Positions 1 to 8,176 are shown, numbered from the stretch's first letter. The stretch is 64,000 bases of DNA from Mucilaginibacter myungsuensis (GCF_015222005.1 NZ_JADFFL010000006.1:62001-126000), one strand, 5' to 3'. The notes: generated by a model not told the origin, from the sequence alone. Numbers and translations are program-made.

Positions 1-1
1 A

Positions 2-163
2 CAGCAGGAGCAGCAACAGCGTCAACAACAAGAGCAACAACGCCAGCAACAAGAGCAGGCGCGTCAGCAACAGCAACGCCAGCAGCAGGAGCAGCAACAA
101 CGCCAACAACAAGAGCAACAGCGTCAGCAAGGCTCAAGGCCGACCCGCCAGCCGCCAATGTAA
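2..163 (+). CDS. C-terminal end of a Gln-rich protein (5' end outside window)
   Basis: The frame is open from base 2 and ends with TAA at 161-163, giving 53 codons. It is almost entirely Gln, Glu and Arg in short QQ(E/R)QQ-like repeats and ends in a basic Ser-Arg-Pro-Thr-Arg-Gln tail. Such tracts are low-complexity and probably coiled-coil or disordered. The catalytic or binding part of the protein lies outside the window, so no function can be assigned. The hairpin just downstream supports this as the true gene end. Confidence 0.75.
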   Translation, partial: QQEQQQRQQQEQQRQQQEQARQQQQRQQQEQQQRQQQEQQRQQGSRPTRQPPM

Positions 164-186
164 GCTGGTCGGGAAATATATTGATG

Positions 187-216
187 GACCGCATCCCCAA
201 AAGGTGCGGTCTTTTT
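187..216 (+). terminator. Rho-independent terminator after the Gln-rich gene
   Basis: A 7-bp perfect stem (GACCGCA / TGCGGTC) with a 12-base loop is followed directly by a T-run. It lies 24 bases after the stop codon. Confidence 0.8.
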
Positions 217-290
217 ATTTGAGTGCGGGTTAGTTTGGCTGACCTATGGTCGACCTTAATGAAAATGGCTCTAATGAAATGTGATAAAAA

Positions 291-523
291 ATCTGTGGAA
301 TCAATTACGAAGATCTGTGGAATCAAGATAAAAAAAGGCCGGAACACTCTCGCAGTATTACGGCCTCTACATCTACCTATGAAAAACAGCCCTTTGGTTG
401 GGCATATAGTATAACTCAATTGCTGTGCCGATCAGTAAAATGGCCTTATTTATAGTAAAAAGCAATGTTTTAACCAATGTAGCCTCAATTTAACTGGGAG
501 CGGCTTACTCATATTGGGTATTT
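291..523 (-). repeat. Dispersed intergenic repeat, copy 1 (contains a candidate sRNA)
   Basis: This is the first of three related blocks (the others start near 676 and 2319). It holds two short GATCTGTGGAATCAA units, then a highly conserved core of about 80 bases, then a looser AT-rich flank with conserved AGCAATGTTTTAA. The core alone is strongly conserved. No credible protein runs through it. Bases 164-290 hold only the terminator and AT-rich sequence. Confidence 0.75.
330..431 (-). ncRNA. Candidate small RNA, copy 1
   Basis: Read on the minus strand, the core has a GCCC/GGGC hairpin, a conserved linker, and a long hairpin (GGCCG...CGGCC, with an inner ATACT/AGTGT helix) followed by seven Ts at 330-336. 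That is the layout of a short RNA ending in an intrinsic terminator. A TTG at 463-465 lies 19 bases from a weak -7 box near 436-443, so a start near 431 is possible. The promoter is poorer here than in copy 2. Not matched to any known RNA family. Confidence 0.45.
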
Positions 524-690
524 CTTTGCAAGATGGGGAATTAAACGTTGAGCTTGAATGGTTACCGCATTTCGCACGATCAGTAATGGAGTCGGATCGG
601 AAGTATCATTAAACGCTCTGCGGATAACATCAGCGTCATCATCGAATTTGAAAAAGATCTGTGAGATCTTCCCAGGATCTGTGGAATCAA
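524..690 (-). pseudogene. Possible protein-coding remnant between repeat copies
   Basis: On the minus strand an open frame gives a protein-like stretch of about 55 residues (IRRAFNDTSDPTPLLIVRNA and flanking sequence) ending at a stop at 509-511. It has no convincing start, because the frame runs upstream into the repeat. It could be the tail of a decayed gene carried with the repeats. I do not recognise the family and it may be chance. Confidence 0.2.
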
Positions 691-918
691 TTACGAAGAT
701 CTGTGAAATCAAGATAAAAAAAGGCCGGAACACTCTCGCAGTATTACGGCCTCTACATCTACCTATGAAAAACAGCCCTTTGGTTGGGCATATAGGGTAA
801 TTCAATTGTTGTGCCAGTTAACAAAAAGACTTTATTTATAGCAAAAAGCAATGTTTTAACCCATTGTGAGTGATATTAACCGGGAATAGCTTACTCATTT
901 TGGGTATTTTTCATCTCA
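676..918 (-). repeat. Dispersed intergenic repeat, copy 2
   Basis: This is nearly identical to copy 1 over the core and also carries the paired ATCTGTG(G/A)AATCAA units at its left side. The flank conserves GCAAAAAGCAATGTTTTAAC and the TTACTCAT..TGGGTATTT end. Copies 1 and 2 are about 385 bases apart in the same orientation. Confidence 0.75.
716..817 (-). ncRNA. Candidate small RNA, copy 2
   Basis: It has the same hairpin, linker and terminator layout as copy 1, with the U-run at 716-722. The best promoter of the three copies lies upstream: TTG at 849-851 (minus strand), 19 bases, then TCTTTTTG at 822-829, close to the Bacteroidota -7 consensus TAnnTTTG. Predicted transcript is about 100 nt. 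Confidence 0.5.
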
Positions 919-945
919 GTGGACTTCCACAGTGAGTACTTTATT

Positions 946-1857
946 TTAAGATCTCATCCAAAGAGGGCCGTTTTTAGTGCGATATTGTTGAATTGCCCCT
1001 TCGGATAGCAGGTCGTTAAGTAGACTTTCGGCATTGTTCAATTCCATATCGCTTAACTCGGCAAACTCGCGGTTGGTAAGGGTAGGATACTTACCAAACA
1101 GATCACTCCAATTCTTTAGATAAGGCTGTTTCAGAATATCCGGGTGCGTTTTCCCGATCGCGTCCTCATAAACGTTGTAGGGTTTATAACCATAAACTTT
1201 TTCGGTCGTTCCTGATCGGCCCGTAATAAAGATAGTAGGGAAGCCGCGCACGCCCATCATTTTAGCCAGATCAAGATCCTGATAGAATAAGGTGCGTCCC
1301 ATGCCGGCCATGTCGGTCTGTAGTTGCTCCGGATCTAATCCTGCTGAGGTTGCCGCAACACTGATATGCACCCATTTGGTGATGTTCTTTTTCTGTAAGA
1401 AAACCATCTCGCGCAAGTGACGCAGAAAATTCAAAGCCTTTACCTTGCTTTGTATCTGTGCCGCTTTGAAAGCGATAGATGGGGGATATGATGAATCCAG
1501 CGGATCTTCCAGCCAAACATCGCCATCGATAGGCATGTTGTAGTAGGCACTTACCTCATCCCAGTGATGGGCCACATCGGATGGTTTGCTGATGCCGCCG
1601 CTGTTGTAACTCCAATCGGGCAATAGGCCGCCCATATGGTAGTTTATTCGGGTATCGTGACCGTACTCCAGTTTTAATTTACGCAATTGCGGTTCGATAC
1701 CCCAGCACGTAGAACATATCGGGTCGGTAAAGTAAATGATCTTAACGGGCTTGTTGCCGGTCTGCAGTTCGGCAGTATCAGTTGTAGTTGCCTGGCCGGG
1801 CAGTTCGCACATGCCGGTCTCTACGTCGCAAAGCAAGGGGTTATTATTTGTTTCCAT
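946..1857 (-). CDS. DsbA-family thioredoxin-fold protein (SpxH/YjbH-like)
   Basis: This is a predicted cytoplasmic thioredoxin-fold protein of 303 aa. It has a CxxC-type redox motif (DPICSTCWG) close to the N-terminus and the HMGGLLPDW segment seen in the DsbA/FrnE/SpxH group, followed by a helical insertion and a cis-Pro-like GFPTIF segment. The C-terminal 80 residues resemble a winged-helix-like tail. There is no signal peptide. I chose the ATG at 1857 over one 48 bases upstream because the latter runs into the divergent gene's promoter region. It faces an HxlR regulator 62 bases away, a common arrangement for redox or detoxification proteins. Its substrate is unknown; a role as disulfide isomerase or protease adaptor is inference. 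Confidence 0.75.
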   Translation of the reverse strand: METNNNPLLCDVETGMCELPGQATTTDTAELQTGNKPVKIIYFTDPICSTCWGIEPQLRKLKLEYGHDTRINYHMGGLLPDWSYNSGGISKPSDVAHHWDEVSAYYNMPIDGDVWLEDPLDSSYPPSIAFKAAQIQSKVKALNFLRHLREMVFLQKKNITKWVHISVAATSAGLDPEQLQTDMAGMGRTLFYQDLDLAKMMGVRGFPTIFITGRSGTTEKVYGYKPYNVYEDAIGKTHPDILKQPYLKNWSDLFGKYPTLTNREFAELSDMELNNAESLLNDLLSEGAIQQYRTKNGPLWMRS

Positions 1858-1919
1858 ACAATGTCTATCTTGCACAAAGTTCGGCAATGCCCCGGCGGGT
1901 ATCAATAAGTCAGAAAAAT

Positions 1920-2240
1920 ATGACCACCAACAGTAATAGTGCTACCGATGAAATATGCCCCGCCCATGCGTTGCTTAAAACCTTCTCGGGCAAATGGAAG
2001 CCGGAGCTATTCCGATCTGCTGTGAGCGCACCCTTGCGCTTTAATTCGCTGTTGAAGCAATTGCCCGGTGCCAACAAACAATCTTTATCAGTTGCCTTAA
2101 AAGAATTGGAGGAAGCAGGTATTTTATCAAAGCTGACCGTGAAACTGAAACCGCTCCACATCGAATATCATCTGACCGACAAAGGCCAACAACTGATCCC
2201 CATATTTGAGCAACTGGAGTTGTTGCAACACAAAAGGTAA
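1920..2240 (+). CDS. HxlR-family winged-helix transcriptional regulator
   Basis: The 106-aa protein has the full HxlR pattern: an early Cys-Pro, a GKWKPELF helix, LRFNSLLKQLPG, a recognition region SLSVALKELEEAGIL, and EYHLTDKGQQLIP near the end. HxlR proteins are small DNA-binding dimers, and many respond to electrophiles or disulfide stress through the N-terminal Cys. The ATG at 1920 gives the usual family length. A longer reading frame from 1788 lies inside the divergent gene and is unlikely. Head-to-head placement with the DsbA-like gene suggests that it controls that gene and itself from the shared 62-base region. Confidence 0.85.
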   Translation: MTTNSNSATDEICPAHALLKTFSGKWKPELFRSAVSAPLRFNSLLKQLPGANKQSLSVALKELEEAGILSKLTVKLKPLHIEYHLTDKGQQLIPIFEQLELLQHKR

Positions 2241-2318
2241 CAAAGGAGCGGTCAGCGGATAGAAACTAAGGATCAAAAGATTTTCGTTGGACAAAAAAAT
2301 CAGTGTAATCCTCCCCAA

Positions 2319-2502
2319 ATCTGTGGAATCAAGCTAACATCTGTGGAATCAAGAAACTAAAAAGGCCGGGACACTCTCGCAGTATCTTCCGGCCTCTACA
2401 TCTACCTATGAAAAACAGCCCTTTGGTTGGGCATAAAGGATAATTCAAACCCTGTGCCAGTTAATATTTATACTGATTTTATAGCAAAAAGCAATGTTTT
2501 AA
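2319..2502 (-). repeat. Dispersed intergenic repeat, copy 3
   Basis: The core is conserved and two ATCTGTGGAATCAAG units precede it. The flank keeps ATAGCAAAAAGCAATGTTTTAA. It is more diverged than copies 1 and 2 and lacks the TTACTCAT end. It fills most of the 407-base gap between the HxlR gene and the next lipoprotein gene. Confidence 0.7.
2359..2460 (-). ncRNA. Candidate small RNA, copy 3
   Basis: The terminator stem differs from the other copies yet stays paired: one extra G-C pair is formed (GGCCGG / CCGGCC) and the inner ATACT/AGTGT helix is retained. The change affects loop length more than pairing, as expected for selected RNA structure. A TTG at 2492-2494 lies 19 bases from a TATAAATA box at 2465-2472. 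Confidence 0.45.
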
Positions 2503-2647
2503 TGTGGAGTTACGGAAACACTGCGGAAATTGCTTGCCCGGATCGGGGATTTTTTAACTCAGCGTTGTAGCGTTAATGCCAAAATAACGGTAAGTAAACT
2601 CGGCAATACGGATAACCGTATTATATTTACAATATCAAACACCTTAA

Positions 2648-3427
2648 ATGAAAAGCATTTATTTCTTTTTGGCAGCACTACTGCTCACCGTAACATCGTG
2701 TAATAACCGTTTTTATGCCCCGGCCTTGTATCAGAACGATGTTTCGTACCTGCCCAAGCCGTCAACTTTCGATAGCTCAAAAAGCGCTACCTATATTTCA
2801 ATTGGCGGCGGTTTTAATCAGACAGTCAATTCCAGCAACTCCGTATCTTTTGGCGAATTGAACATCTCCGAAGGACATAATTTCGGTACAGCCAACCTGT
2901 CGTACGGCATGTTCGGATCCTTAGGGGCGATCGACAACAGCAATCATGATAATGAGAAAAGCGACCCCAACAGTTTTGCCTCTAAAAATTTCGGGGCATT
3001 AGGCGGCCGCGCGGCTTTTAATTTTAATAAGGCAATGGATAACGTCAACTTCCGGTTCTTTGGTGTTGAGGCGGCTTACAGTCGCGAGTTTGGCGATTTT
3101 GCGGCTTACCGCCGGCAGGTTGCGTTGCTACCCAACTATAACGCCATTACCCGTACCGAGATGCTTACCCTTGGTGCTACCAGCGAGATACTTTGGCATA
3201 GCCCTAATAATAAGAACACCCAACATGCGCTACGCGGTTTCATTGGTAAAACCTTTGGCGATTTTAGTCAGGTACGCTCCAATCTATCCGAATACACACC
3301 AAACATCCCGCTTTATTTAACGGTAAGCTACTACGCCAAATTCGATCAGTTTTGGGGTGCCGCCGAGTTGACCAAGAACGATGTTTCTATCCCTGGTTTC
3401 AGGATAAAAATGGGATACAGATTTTAA
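2648..3427 (+). CDS. Outer-membrane beta-barrel lipoprotein, function unknown
   Basis: The 259-aa product starts with a lipoprotein signal (lipobox LTVTSC, Cys18). The mature part has alternating aromatic and polar strands, Gly-rich turns, and ends in Phe after an amphipathic strand (FRIKMGYRF), typical of outer-membrane barrels. No enzyme motif was seen. A -7-like TATATTTAC lies about 20 bases upstream of the ATG. Nothing nearby reveals its substrate. It is monocistronic, with a strong hairpin just after the stop. Confidence 0.7.
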   Translation: MKSIYFFLAALLLTVTSCNNRFYAPALYQNDVSYLPKPSTFDSSKSATYISIGGGFNQTVNSSNSVSFGELNISEGHNFGTANLSYGMFGSLGAIDNSNHDNEKSDPNSFASKNFGALGGRAAFNFNKAMDNVNFRFFGVEAAYSREFGDFAAYRRQVALLPNYNAITRTEMLTLGATSEILWHSPNNKNTQHALRGFIGKTFGDFSQVRSNLSEYTPNIPLYLTVSYYAKFDQFWGAAELTKNDVSIPGFRIKMGYRF

Positions 3428-3435
3428 GGACTTAA

Positions 3436-3470
3436 TACAACAACGCCCGGTCTTGCCGGGCGTTGTTGTA
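3436..3470 (+). terminator. Strong hairpin between convergent genes
   Basis: Perfect 15-bp stem (ACAACAACGCCCGG core) around a 5-base loop. The 3' side lacks a long T-run, so it may serve both convergent genes. Confidence 0.7.
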
Positions 3471-3535
3471 TTATAAAAATTATCATTTCGCAATTGGCTC
3501 ACGATAACTATCGGGGCCGCCTTAGCATTCCTCAG

Positions 3536-4279
3536 CTACGGTCTTTGCACTTTATAGCCCAGGCCAATATTCACGTTCACAAATACCGCGCTCTGTTTGT
3601 TGTTAGGGCCGTTGGCAAGGTCATAGTTGCTATCTGTCTTCCAATTACTGTCAGACGTTTGTAGGTAATAACCAAACCTTACACCCAGCGGGATAGCGCG
3701 GTGGATAGTGTAATTATCCACTTGTTTATCTTTAACGCCGATCAGGTAATCAAACCCGCCACCGAATTCCAGACCGAAGCGCGGGTTCCACAAGGTTTTG
3801 CTGGCGCTTTGGTTCAGTAACTGGTTACTGAAATTAGGCTGACTTTGCACTCTGTTATCATCACGGATGCGCAACATCCCTTGTGAAAAATTGACACCCA
3901 CAAATGGGAACGCCCGCATTTTAGGATTATTGGCAATATCATACCCAAACCGGCCGAACACCTGGAACTGGTTGTACTTAGCCTTGATCCCGTTGACAGT
4001 GTTAGCTTCAGACGTAGAAGTAAAGCTGGCGCCGATACCGTCCTCGAACACGAACTTTTTATAAATACGGTTCATAGAGAGGTTAAGCCAGTAATTATTT
4101 TCGGGCAGAGACGGGATACTGTTGGCATTCAGGATACCGTTCAATTGGCCCAACTTACTCGGACGGAACATCCCCTGTACCTGCACAGTACCGGCGAACT
4201 CCTTTTTTTGAGCATCAGCCGATAATGCAATGGCCGAGACCCCGGCAAAGATCAGCAGCGTTCTGGTTATTTTTTTCAT
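3536..4279 (-). CDS. Outer-membrane beta-barrel protein, function unknown
   Basis: The 247-aa protein has a Sec signal peptide cleaved after the ADAQ segment. The rest alternates strands and turns (FGYDIAN, GVRFGYYLQT, VNIGLGYKV), typical of the PorT/OmpA-like outer-membrane barrels common in Bacteroidota. No lipobox and no catalytic motif. It is convergent with the preceding lipoprotein gene and is probably transcribed alone. Confidence 0.7.
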   Translation of the reverse strand: MKKITRTLLIFAGVSAIALSADAQKKEFAGTVQVQGMFRPSKLGQLNGILNANSIPSLPENNYWLNLSMNRIYKKFVFEDGIGASFTSTSEANTVNGIKAKYNQFQVFGRFGYDIANNPKMRAFPFVGVNFSQGMLRIRDDNRVQSQPNFSNQLLNQSASKTLWNPRFGLEFGGGFDYLIGVKDKQVDNYTIHRAIPLGVRFGYYLQTSDSNWKTDSNYDLANGPNNKQSAVFVNVNIGLGYKVQRP

Positions 4280-4382
4280 AGTAAAGCGTTATGTGGTTTA
4301 TAATGTATAATTAACCTGAACGGCATTTTGTTTGGATCAGTACGTTTTGAGGTGAACTTCTGCTATCTGGATAGGCGACTGG

Positions 4383-5006
4383 TTAATAAGCATAGCCGAT
4401 CCAATCCTGATGATGAGACAAAGAAACAGGTATGCGAGCATCGGCTGTATTTAACCAGGGAGTACCGACATCATCTTTGATAACTTCGGCTTGTGAGCGC
4501 TCTTTCAAAAGCTTTCTTACGGCTTTGGATTGGCTGTCCGGATCGATGGCCGAGGTCTTATTTATGCCCCAATTTACCTTGGAAAGAATTGGATCAGGCG
4601 ATACGATGCTGTTGATCAGCTCGTTGCCGTAAATGATCGACCGCGCGTAAAGGGTATGAGAATTGATAGATAAGATGATCTGGTAGCAACCTGGTTCATC
4701 AATACCTGTTTGAGGTATACCTGTAGGAATTTTATCAATTAAAACTGTAGGTGGATCAATAGATGTTATAACGGTCCTTGTTGGAGAGAACACCAGATCG
4801 GGCTGGATGCGTTTAAGGCATTTATAAGCCGCCTCTTTAACCGACCAGGCCAGCCACACGAACTGATAAAAAGGAATGCCGGGACAATTGCTTTGATAAA
4901 AAGGCAATTCGGTCCCGGCTAATATCTTGTTGTAGAATTGGGGGGTAATGGTACGCTCGGCATTAACGGCTTTAAGGGCTACGATATCGTTGCCGATGCT
5001 GTACAA
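4383..5006 (-). CDS. 4'-phosphopantetheinyl transferase family protein
   Basis: The 207-aa protein carries the two hallmark motifs of Sfp/AcpS-type enzymes: GNDIVAL at residues 5-11 and W-SVKEAAYK near residue 55. These coordinate magnesium and CoA, and the enzyme would convert apo carrier proteins to the holo form. It is the last gene of a minus-strand operon and starts 2 bases after the ACP stop, so that ACP is its obvious partner. It could also serve the second pigment-cluster ACP and the three carrier domains of the NRPS/PKS proteins 42 kb away, since no other such enzyme is visible in the window. Confidence 0.8.
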   Translation of the reverse strand: MYSIGNDIVALKAVNAERTITPQFYNKILAGTELPFYQSNCPGIPFYQFVWLAWSVKEAAYKCLKRIQPDLVFSPTRTVITSIDPPTVLIDKIPTGIPQTGIDEPGCYQIILSINSHTLYARSIIYGNELINSIVSPDPILSKVNWGINKTSAIDPDSQSKAVRKLLKERSQAEVIKDDVGTPWLNTADARIPVSLSHHQDWIGYAY

Positions 5007-5008
5007 AA

Positions 5009-5263
5009 CTATTGTGCTTTTAAGCGCGATTCGATCACATCGATGCAGCTGCCTACTACGATCATTTTCTCGGCGTCATCGTAATCGATCTCTACATTAT
5101 ACTTTTCTTCGGCGTCGATAATGATATCTACCAAATTAGCCGAGTTTATCTTCAGGTCCCTGATCAGGTCGGTCTCTTCGTTAACGGCCGCCAATTGTTC
5201 TTTGTCAAGGGTGTAAGGAGCAAGTATTTTCTTTAACTCGTCTAATATCTCTGTTCTGTTCAT
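5009..5263 (-). CDS. Acyl carrier protein (pigment cluster, minus arm)
   Basis: An 84-aa four-helix acyl carrier protein. The phosphopantetheine attachment Ser is in INSANL (about residue 41) instead of the canonical DSL, which is a variation, not a loss. Its start overlaps the ketosynthase stop by 4 bases (ATGA), which indicates translational coupling. It would carry the growing acyl chain for the neighbouring ketosynthase, dehydratase and reductase. Confidence 0.85.
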   Translation of the reverse strand: MNRTEILDELKKILAPYTLDKEQLAAVNEETDLIRDLKINSANLVDIIIDAEEKYNVEIDYDDAEKMIVVGSCIDVIESRLKAQ

Positions 5264-6534
5264 TTGTTGTTAAATTTTGAGAATATCAAGCAGGTGTTGA
5301 CGTCCCCAAATCCAAAATTAGCCTTTGCTAATATATTAATATCTTTTTTAACCGCCGTTAGCGGGATGCAACCTTCGTCTATCAATTCCAGTATCCCCGG
5401 GTTAGGGTCTTCTATATTGATATTTGGGTGCGCAAAGTTATGATTTATCTGCAAGATAGCCGCAACCGATTCAATAGAGCCTGCAGCGCTTAAACAATGC
5501 CCGATCATGCTCTTTAACGAATTGATGAGCGGGAAGTTTTTACCACTTCTATTTAGTGCTTTTGTCCAATTCTGTATCTCGTACTTATCGGCCATAGTCG
5601 CGGTTAAATGCCCGCTGATCAGATCGATCTGGTCGGGGTCGATGCCTGCCGCCGTCACCGCGTCGGTAACGCTTTTCATTACACCGGCAGGGTTGGGCGC
5701 TGTCATGGATCCGCCGCCACGTTGCCCGCCCGAGTTGCTGGATGCGCCTAAGATCTCGGCGTATATCCTTGCACCACGGTCCAAAGCATAGTCAAGATCT
5801 TCTAAGATCAAAGCGGCGGCACCCGATCCGGGAACAAAACCGCCTGCAGTAGCGCTCATTGGTCGCGATGCTCTTTCAGGCTGATCATTGAACTTGCGGG
5901 ATAATACACGCATACTGTCAAAAGCCCCGTAAACGTAAGGATCTACATATTCGCTGCTACCTACCAGCATCCTTTTTGATGCTCCCCATTTGATCTGGTC
6001 GTAACCCATCATAATGGCTTGCGTTCCAGTTGCACAGGCCGACGAATTGGTGGTGATCATGCCCCCCAAACCTAAACGGCCCGAGATATAACTGGTCACA
6101 CCGCTATTCATCGCTTGCTCCACCACACGCGACCCCAATTTACGAACCTCTTTGTTATCCACCTTGGTGATCACGTTCTTCATGGCCTCGGTATCGGCCA
6201 CGCTATTTCCGAAGATACAGCCTGTGTCCCAGCGTGGCTCGTCGGTATCGTACTCAAATCCGGCATCGGCCCAGGCATCCATCGCAGCTGTGATGCCGTA
6301 ACCGATGTTGGTACCTTTTAAGCCATGGAATGTTACCTCAGAGATATACTTTTTCAGGTCCTCCCAAATAAAATCGGGCTTACCCGCTACCCGGCAACTA
6401 AAGTTAAGCTCCTCATAAAGCGGCATAAATTTTATGCCCGAAGTGCCGTTCTGTATCGCATCTAAGAACGCGGGGACGCCCACGCCGTTTGGCGATACCA
6501 CCCCTATGCCAGTAACTACTACGCGCCTGCTCAT
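5260..6534 (-). CDS. Beta-ketoacyl-ACP synthase (FabF-like), pigment cluster
   Basis: A 424-aa condensing enzyme. The active-site Cys is in NSSACATGTQA. The second His is in SLKSMIGHCLSAAG. The first His lies in SGHLTATMADK, where housekeeping FabF has HGTST. The His is kept but the following Gly is Leu, so this is a divergent paralog and not the primary FabF. It would elongate the acyl chain on the adjacent ACP. The gene begins immediately after the dehydratase stop. Its position in a DarA/DarB cluster points to making the fatty precursor of a dialkylresorcinol. Confidence 0.85.
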   Translation of the reverse strand: MSRRVVVTGIGVVSPNGVGVPAFLDAIQNGTSGIKFMPLYEELNFSCRVAGKPDFIWEDLKKYISEVTFHGLKGTNIGYGITAAMDAWADAGFEYDTDEPRWDTGCIFGNSVADTEAMKNVITKVDNKEVRKLGSRVVEQAMNSGVTSYISGRLGLGGMITTNSSACATGTQAIMMGYDQIKWGASKRMLVGSSEYVDPYVYGAFDSMRVLSRKFNDQPERASRPMSATAGGFVPGSGAAALILEDLDYALDRGARIYAEILGASSNSGGQRGGGSMTAPNPAGVMKSVTDAVTAAGIDPDQIDLISGHLTATMADKYEIQNWTKALNRSGKNFPLINSLKSMIGHCLSAAGSIESVAAILQINHNFAHPNINIEDPNPGILELIDEGCIPLTAVKKDINILAKANFGFGDVNTCLIFSKFNNK

Positions 6535-6996
6535 TTATTTAATGCCTTCGATATTTTTAATGATGCCGCTGAACATACCCCGGGCTACCATTTCGCCGTG
6601 GTCGTCCAGCATTTCTACATAACATTTCAGTTTCCCAAAACGGAAGTATTGTTTTTTTGATGTTACCGTGACCTTTTGCCCCGGCAGAACCATTTTAAAG
6701 AACGAAACATCGGTAGATGTTAACAAGGGGAACATATCCTGATCGTTGTCCAAATTCATTGGCGATTCTTTCAGGATCAAAAATATACCCATCACCACCA
6801 AACCTATTTGTGCCATGATCTCTGTGATGATCACCCCCGGTGTGATTGGGTTTCCCGCAAAGTGGTCCTCGTAAAAAAAAGCGTCTTCCTTCAGCGTAAA
6901 ATCACCTATCACCTCGTCTTCGGTCAGCCGGGATATATTATCCACAAAACGGAAAGACGATTTATAAGGCAGATGGTTTAATATATGGTGTTTCAT
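6535..6996 (-). CDS. 3-hydroxyacyl-ACP dehydratase, hotdog fold (FabZ-like)
   Basis: The 153-aa protein has the FabZ/FabA-like pattern: HLPYKSSFRFVD near the N-terminus, then DHFAGNPITPGVIITEIMAQ with the hotdog helix. The usual catalytic His of FabZ is present in the DHF segment. It would remove water from 3-hydroxyacyl-ACP between the ketosynthase and enoyl reductase steps. It directly abuts the ketosynthase gene. Confidence 0.8.
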   Translation of the reverse strand: MKHHILNHLPYKSSFRFVDNISRLTEDEVIGDFTLKEDAFFYEDHFAGNPITPGVIITEIMAQIGLVVMGIFLILKESPMNLDNDQDMFPLLTSTDVSFFKMVLPGQKVTVTSKKQYFRFGKLKCYVEMLDDHGEMVARGMFSGIIKNIEGIK

Positions 6997-7053
6997 TTGG
7001 TATCTTCTTTTTACCCCTTGTTAACGTCCTCGCACATTGCAAGGGCAGTAGTG

Positions 7054-7072
7054 TTCCCCTTTTAAAGGGGAA
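7054..7072. repeat. Palindromic hairpin in the intergenic gap of the minus operon
   Basis: TTCCCCTTTTAAAGGGGAA, a perfect 9-bp palindrome, lies in the 146-base gap between the reductase and dehydratase genes. It resembles the CCCCTTTAGGGG-type repeats seen elsewhere in this window (near 10740, 20800, 41405 and 42200). Confidence 0.6.
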
Positions 7073-7142
7073 AGCAAAGGCAGTGCTAATGCAGTTGCTT
7101 TCATAAGGGGTATATTCGGGTAGTTGCTTTTCATCGTAAAAA

Positions 7143-7955
7143 CTATCGACAGTGCTCTCCACCATCAACATGCAAGAGCGCGCCGTTTATCCAGGCGGCC
7201 TCGTCGGTACATAATAAATAAATAACGTTGGCTACATCGCCCGGTACGGTCATGCGTTGTAACGGGTTGCGGGTCTCGGCTATCTCCACCAATTTATCAC
7301 TGCCTGGGATGCGCTGCAAAGCGGCAGTATTGGTGATGCCCGCTTGGATCAGGTTGGTGCGCAAACCATAAGGCGCAAACTCCACCGCCATGTAAGTGGT
7401 CAGGCTTTGTAATGATGCTTTAGCTATGGATACTGCCGCGTATGCATCCCAATATTTGTCAGCCCCTTCGCTGGTCAACCCAATAATGCGACTGTCCTGA
7501 TGGAACAATCCGGCATTTAAAATATCACGAGTCCAATCCAGCAGACTATTGCCCATCGCGTAGCTGGTCATCTGGATATCCTCTACCGTTAATAACGAAT
7601 GCTGACCTGTCTCACCCTTCGGTTCAACCAATGGCTTTAAATTACCACGCGCAACGGAGTGCATCAGCAATTTAACTTTACCTAACCTGTCCGGGATACC
7701 GAACTCATCTATAAAACTGATGCGGGACGAATTGTCGAGTACGTTGAGATTGTATGAAAGTATCTCGACATTATTTTCGGCAGCTATTTCGGCTAAAGCC
7801 TCGGTAGCCTTCTTAGCCGGACCGGATGGCTCGCGGAATAGCACAGCCAAATTCATACCTTTCGACGCCAATTTTTCGGCCGTAGCAAAGCCAAAGCCGC
7901 TTGATCCGCCTAATATGATCGCCCATAAACCTGCAAAAGGTAGTTCTGTATTCAC
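7143..7955 (-). CDS. Enoyl-ACP reductase-like short-chain dehydrogenase
   Basis: The 270-aa SDR has the nucleotide-binding motif GGSSGFGFA near residue 16 and a Tyr-x6-Lys pair (YAAVSIAK). That spacing is typical of FabI/InhA-type enoyl reductases; classical SDRs have Tyr-x3-Lys. The C-terminus (INGALLHVDGGE) fits the same group. It would reduce the enoyl-ACP in the chain-building half of the pigment cluster. It is the first gene of the minus-strand operon and is divergent from the darA operon across a 228-base control region. Confidence 0.75.
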   Translation of the reverse strand: MNTELPFAGLWAIILGGSSGFGFATAEKLASKGMNLAVLFREPSGPAKKATEALAEIAAENNVEILSYNLNVLDNSSRISFIDEFGIPDRLGKVKLLMHSVARGNLKPLVEPKGETGQHSLLTVEDIQMTSYAMGNSLLDWTRDILNAGLFHQDSRIIGLTSEGADKYWDAYAAVSIAKASLQSLTTYMAVEFAPYGLRTNLIQAGITNTAALQRIPGSDKLVEIAETRNPLQRMTVPGDVANVIYLLCTDEAAWINGALLHVDGGEHCR

Positions 7956-8145
7956 CCGGTAGTGTATTAAACTTTATGGATCAACGCGTGTCCTATCCTA
8001 CAACGCATTGAAACAAAATGACCTCAAAATAAATAAAATTAATCGATGTGTGGGGCACGATGTTGTAACAAGTATATTATCCGGCTATTAAATCAAATAT
8101 CCGGCGTTATTGTTTTTGAAAACCGGGGCTTTACTTAATGTTGAG

Positions 8146-8176
8146 TTTAGCACCTGATTTTTTTTAATTATGTTTG
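8146..8176 (+). promoter_or_regulatory. Candidate promoter of the darA operon
   Basis: TATGTTTG at 8169-8176 matches the Bacteroidota -7 consensus TAnnTTTG exactly. TTTAG at 8146-8150 is a plausible -33 element at about the right distance. The start would fall within a few bases of the ATG at 8184, giving a very short leader. The remainder of the divergent region (7956-8145) shows no other gene. Confidence 0.45.

Noticed and set aside
1..160. Regular CAGCAACAR units resembling a CRISPR or microsatellite
   Set aside because: They are in-frame codons for Gln/Glu/Arg ending at a stop followed by a terminator; no spacers.
558..800. 80-aa plus-strand frame across repeat copy 2
   Set aside because: Composed mostly of the repeat itself and antisense to a better protein-like frame; same sequence recurs at 223-414 with no gene context.
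1788..1919. Longer N-terminus for the HxlR protein
   Set aside because: The extra 44 residues are antisense to the DsbA-like gene and unlike any HxlR protein.
6962..7171. 69-aa frame between reductase and dehydratase
   Set aside because: Spans a palindromic repeat and overlaps both genes; no protein-like features.
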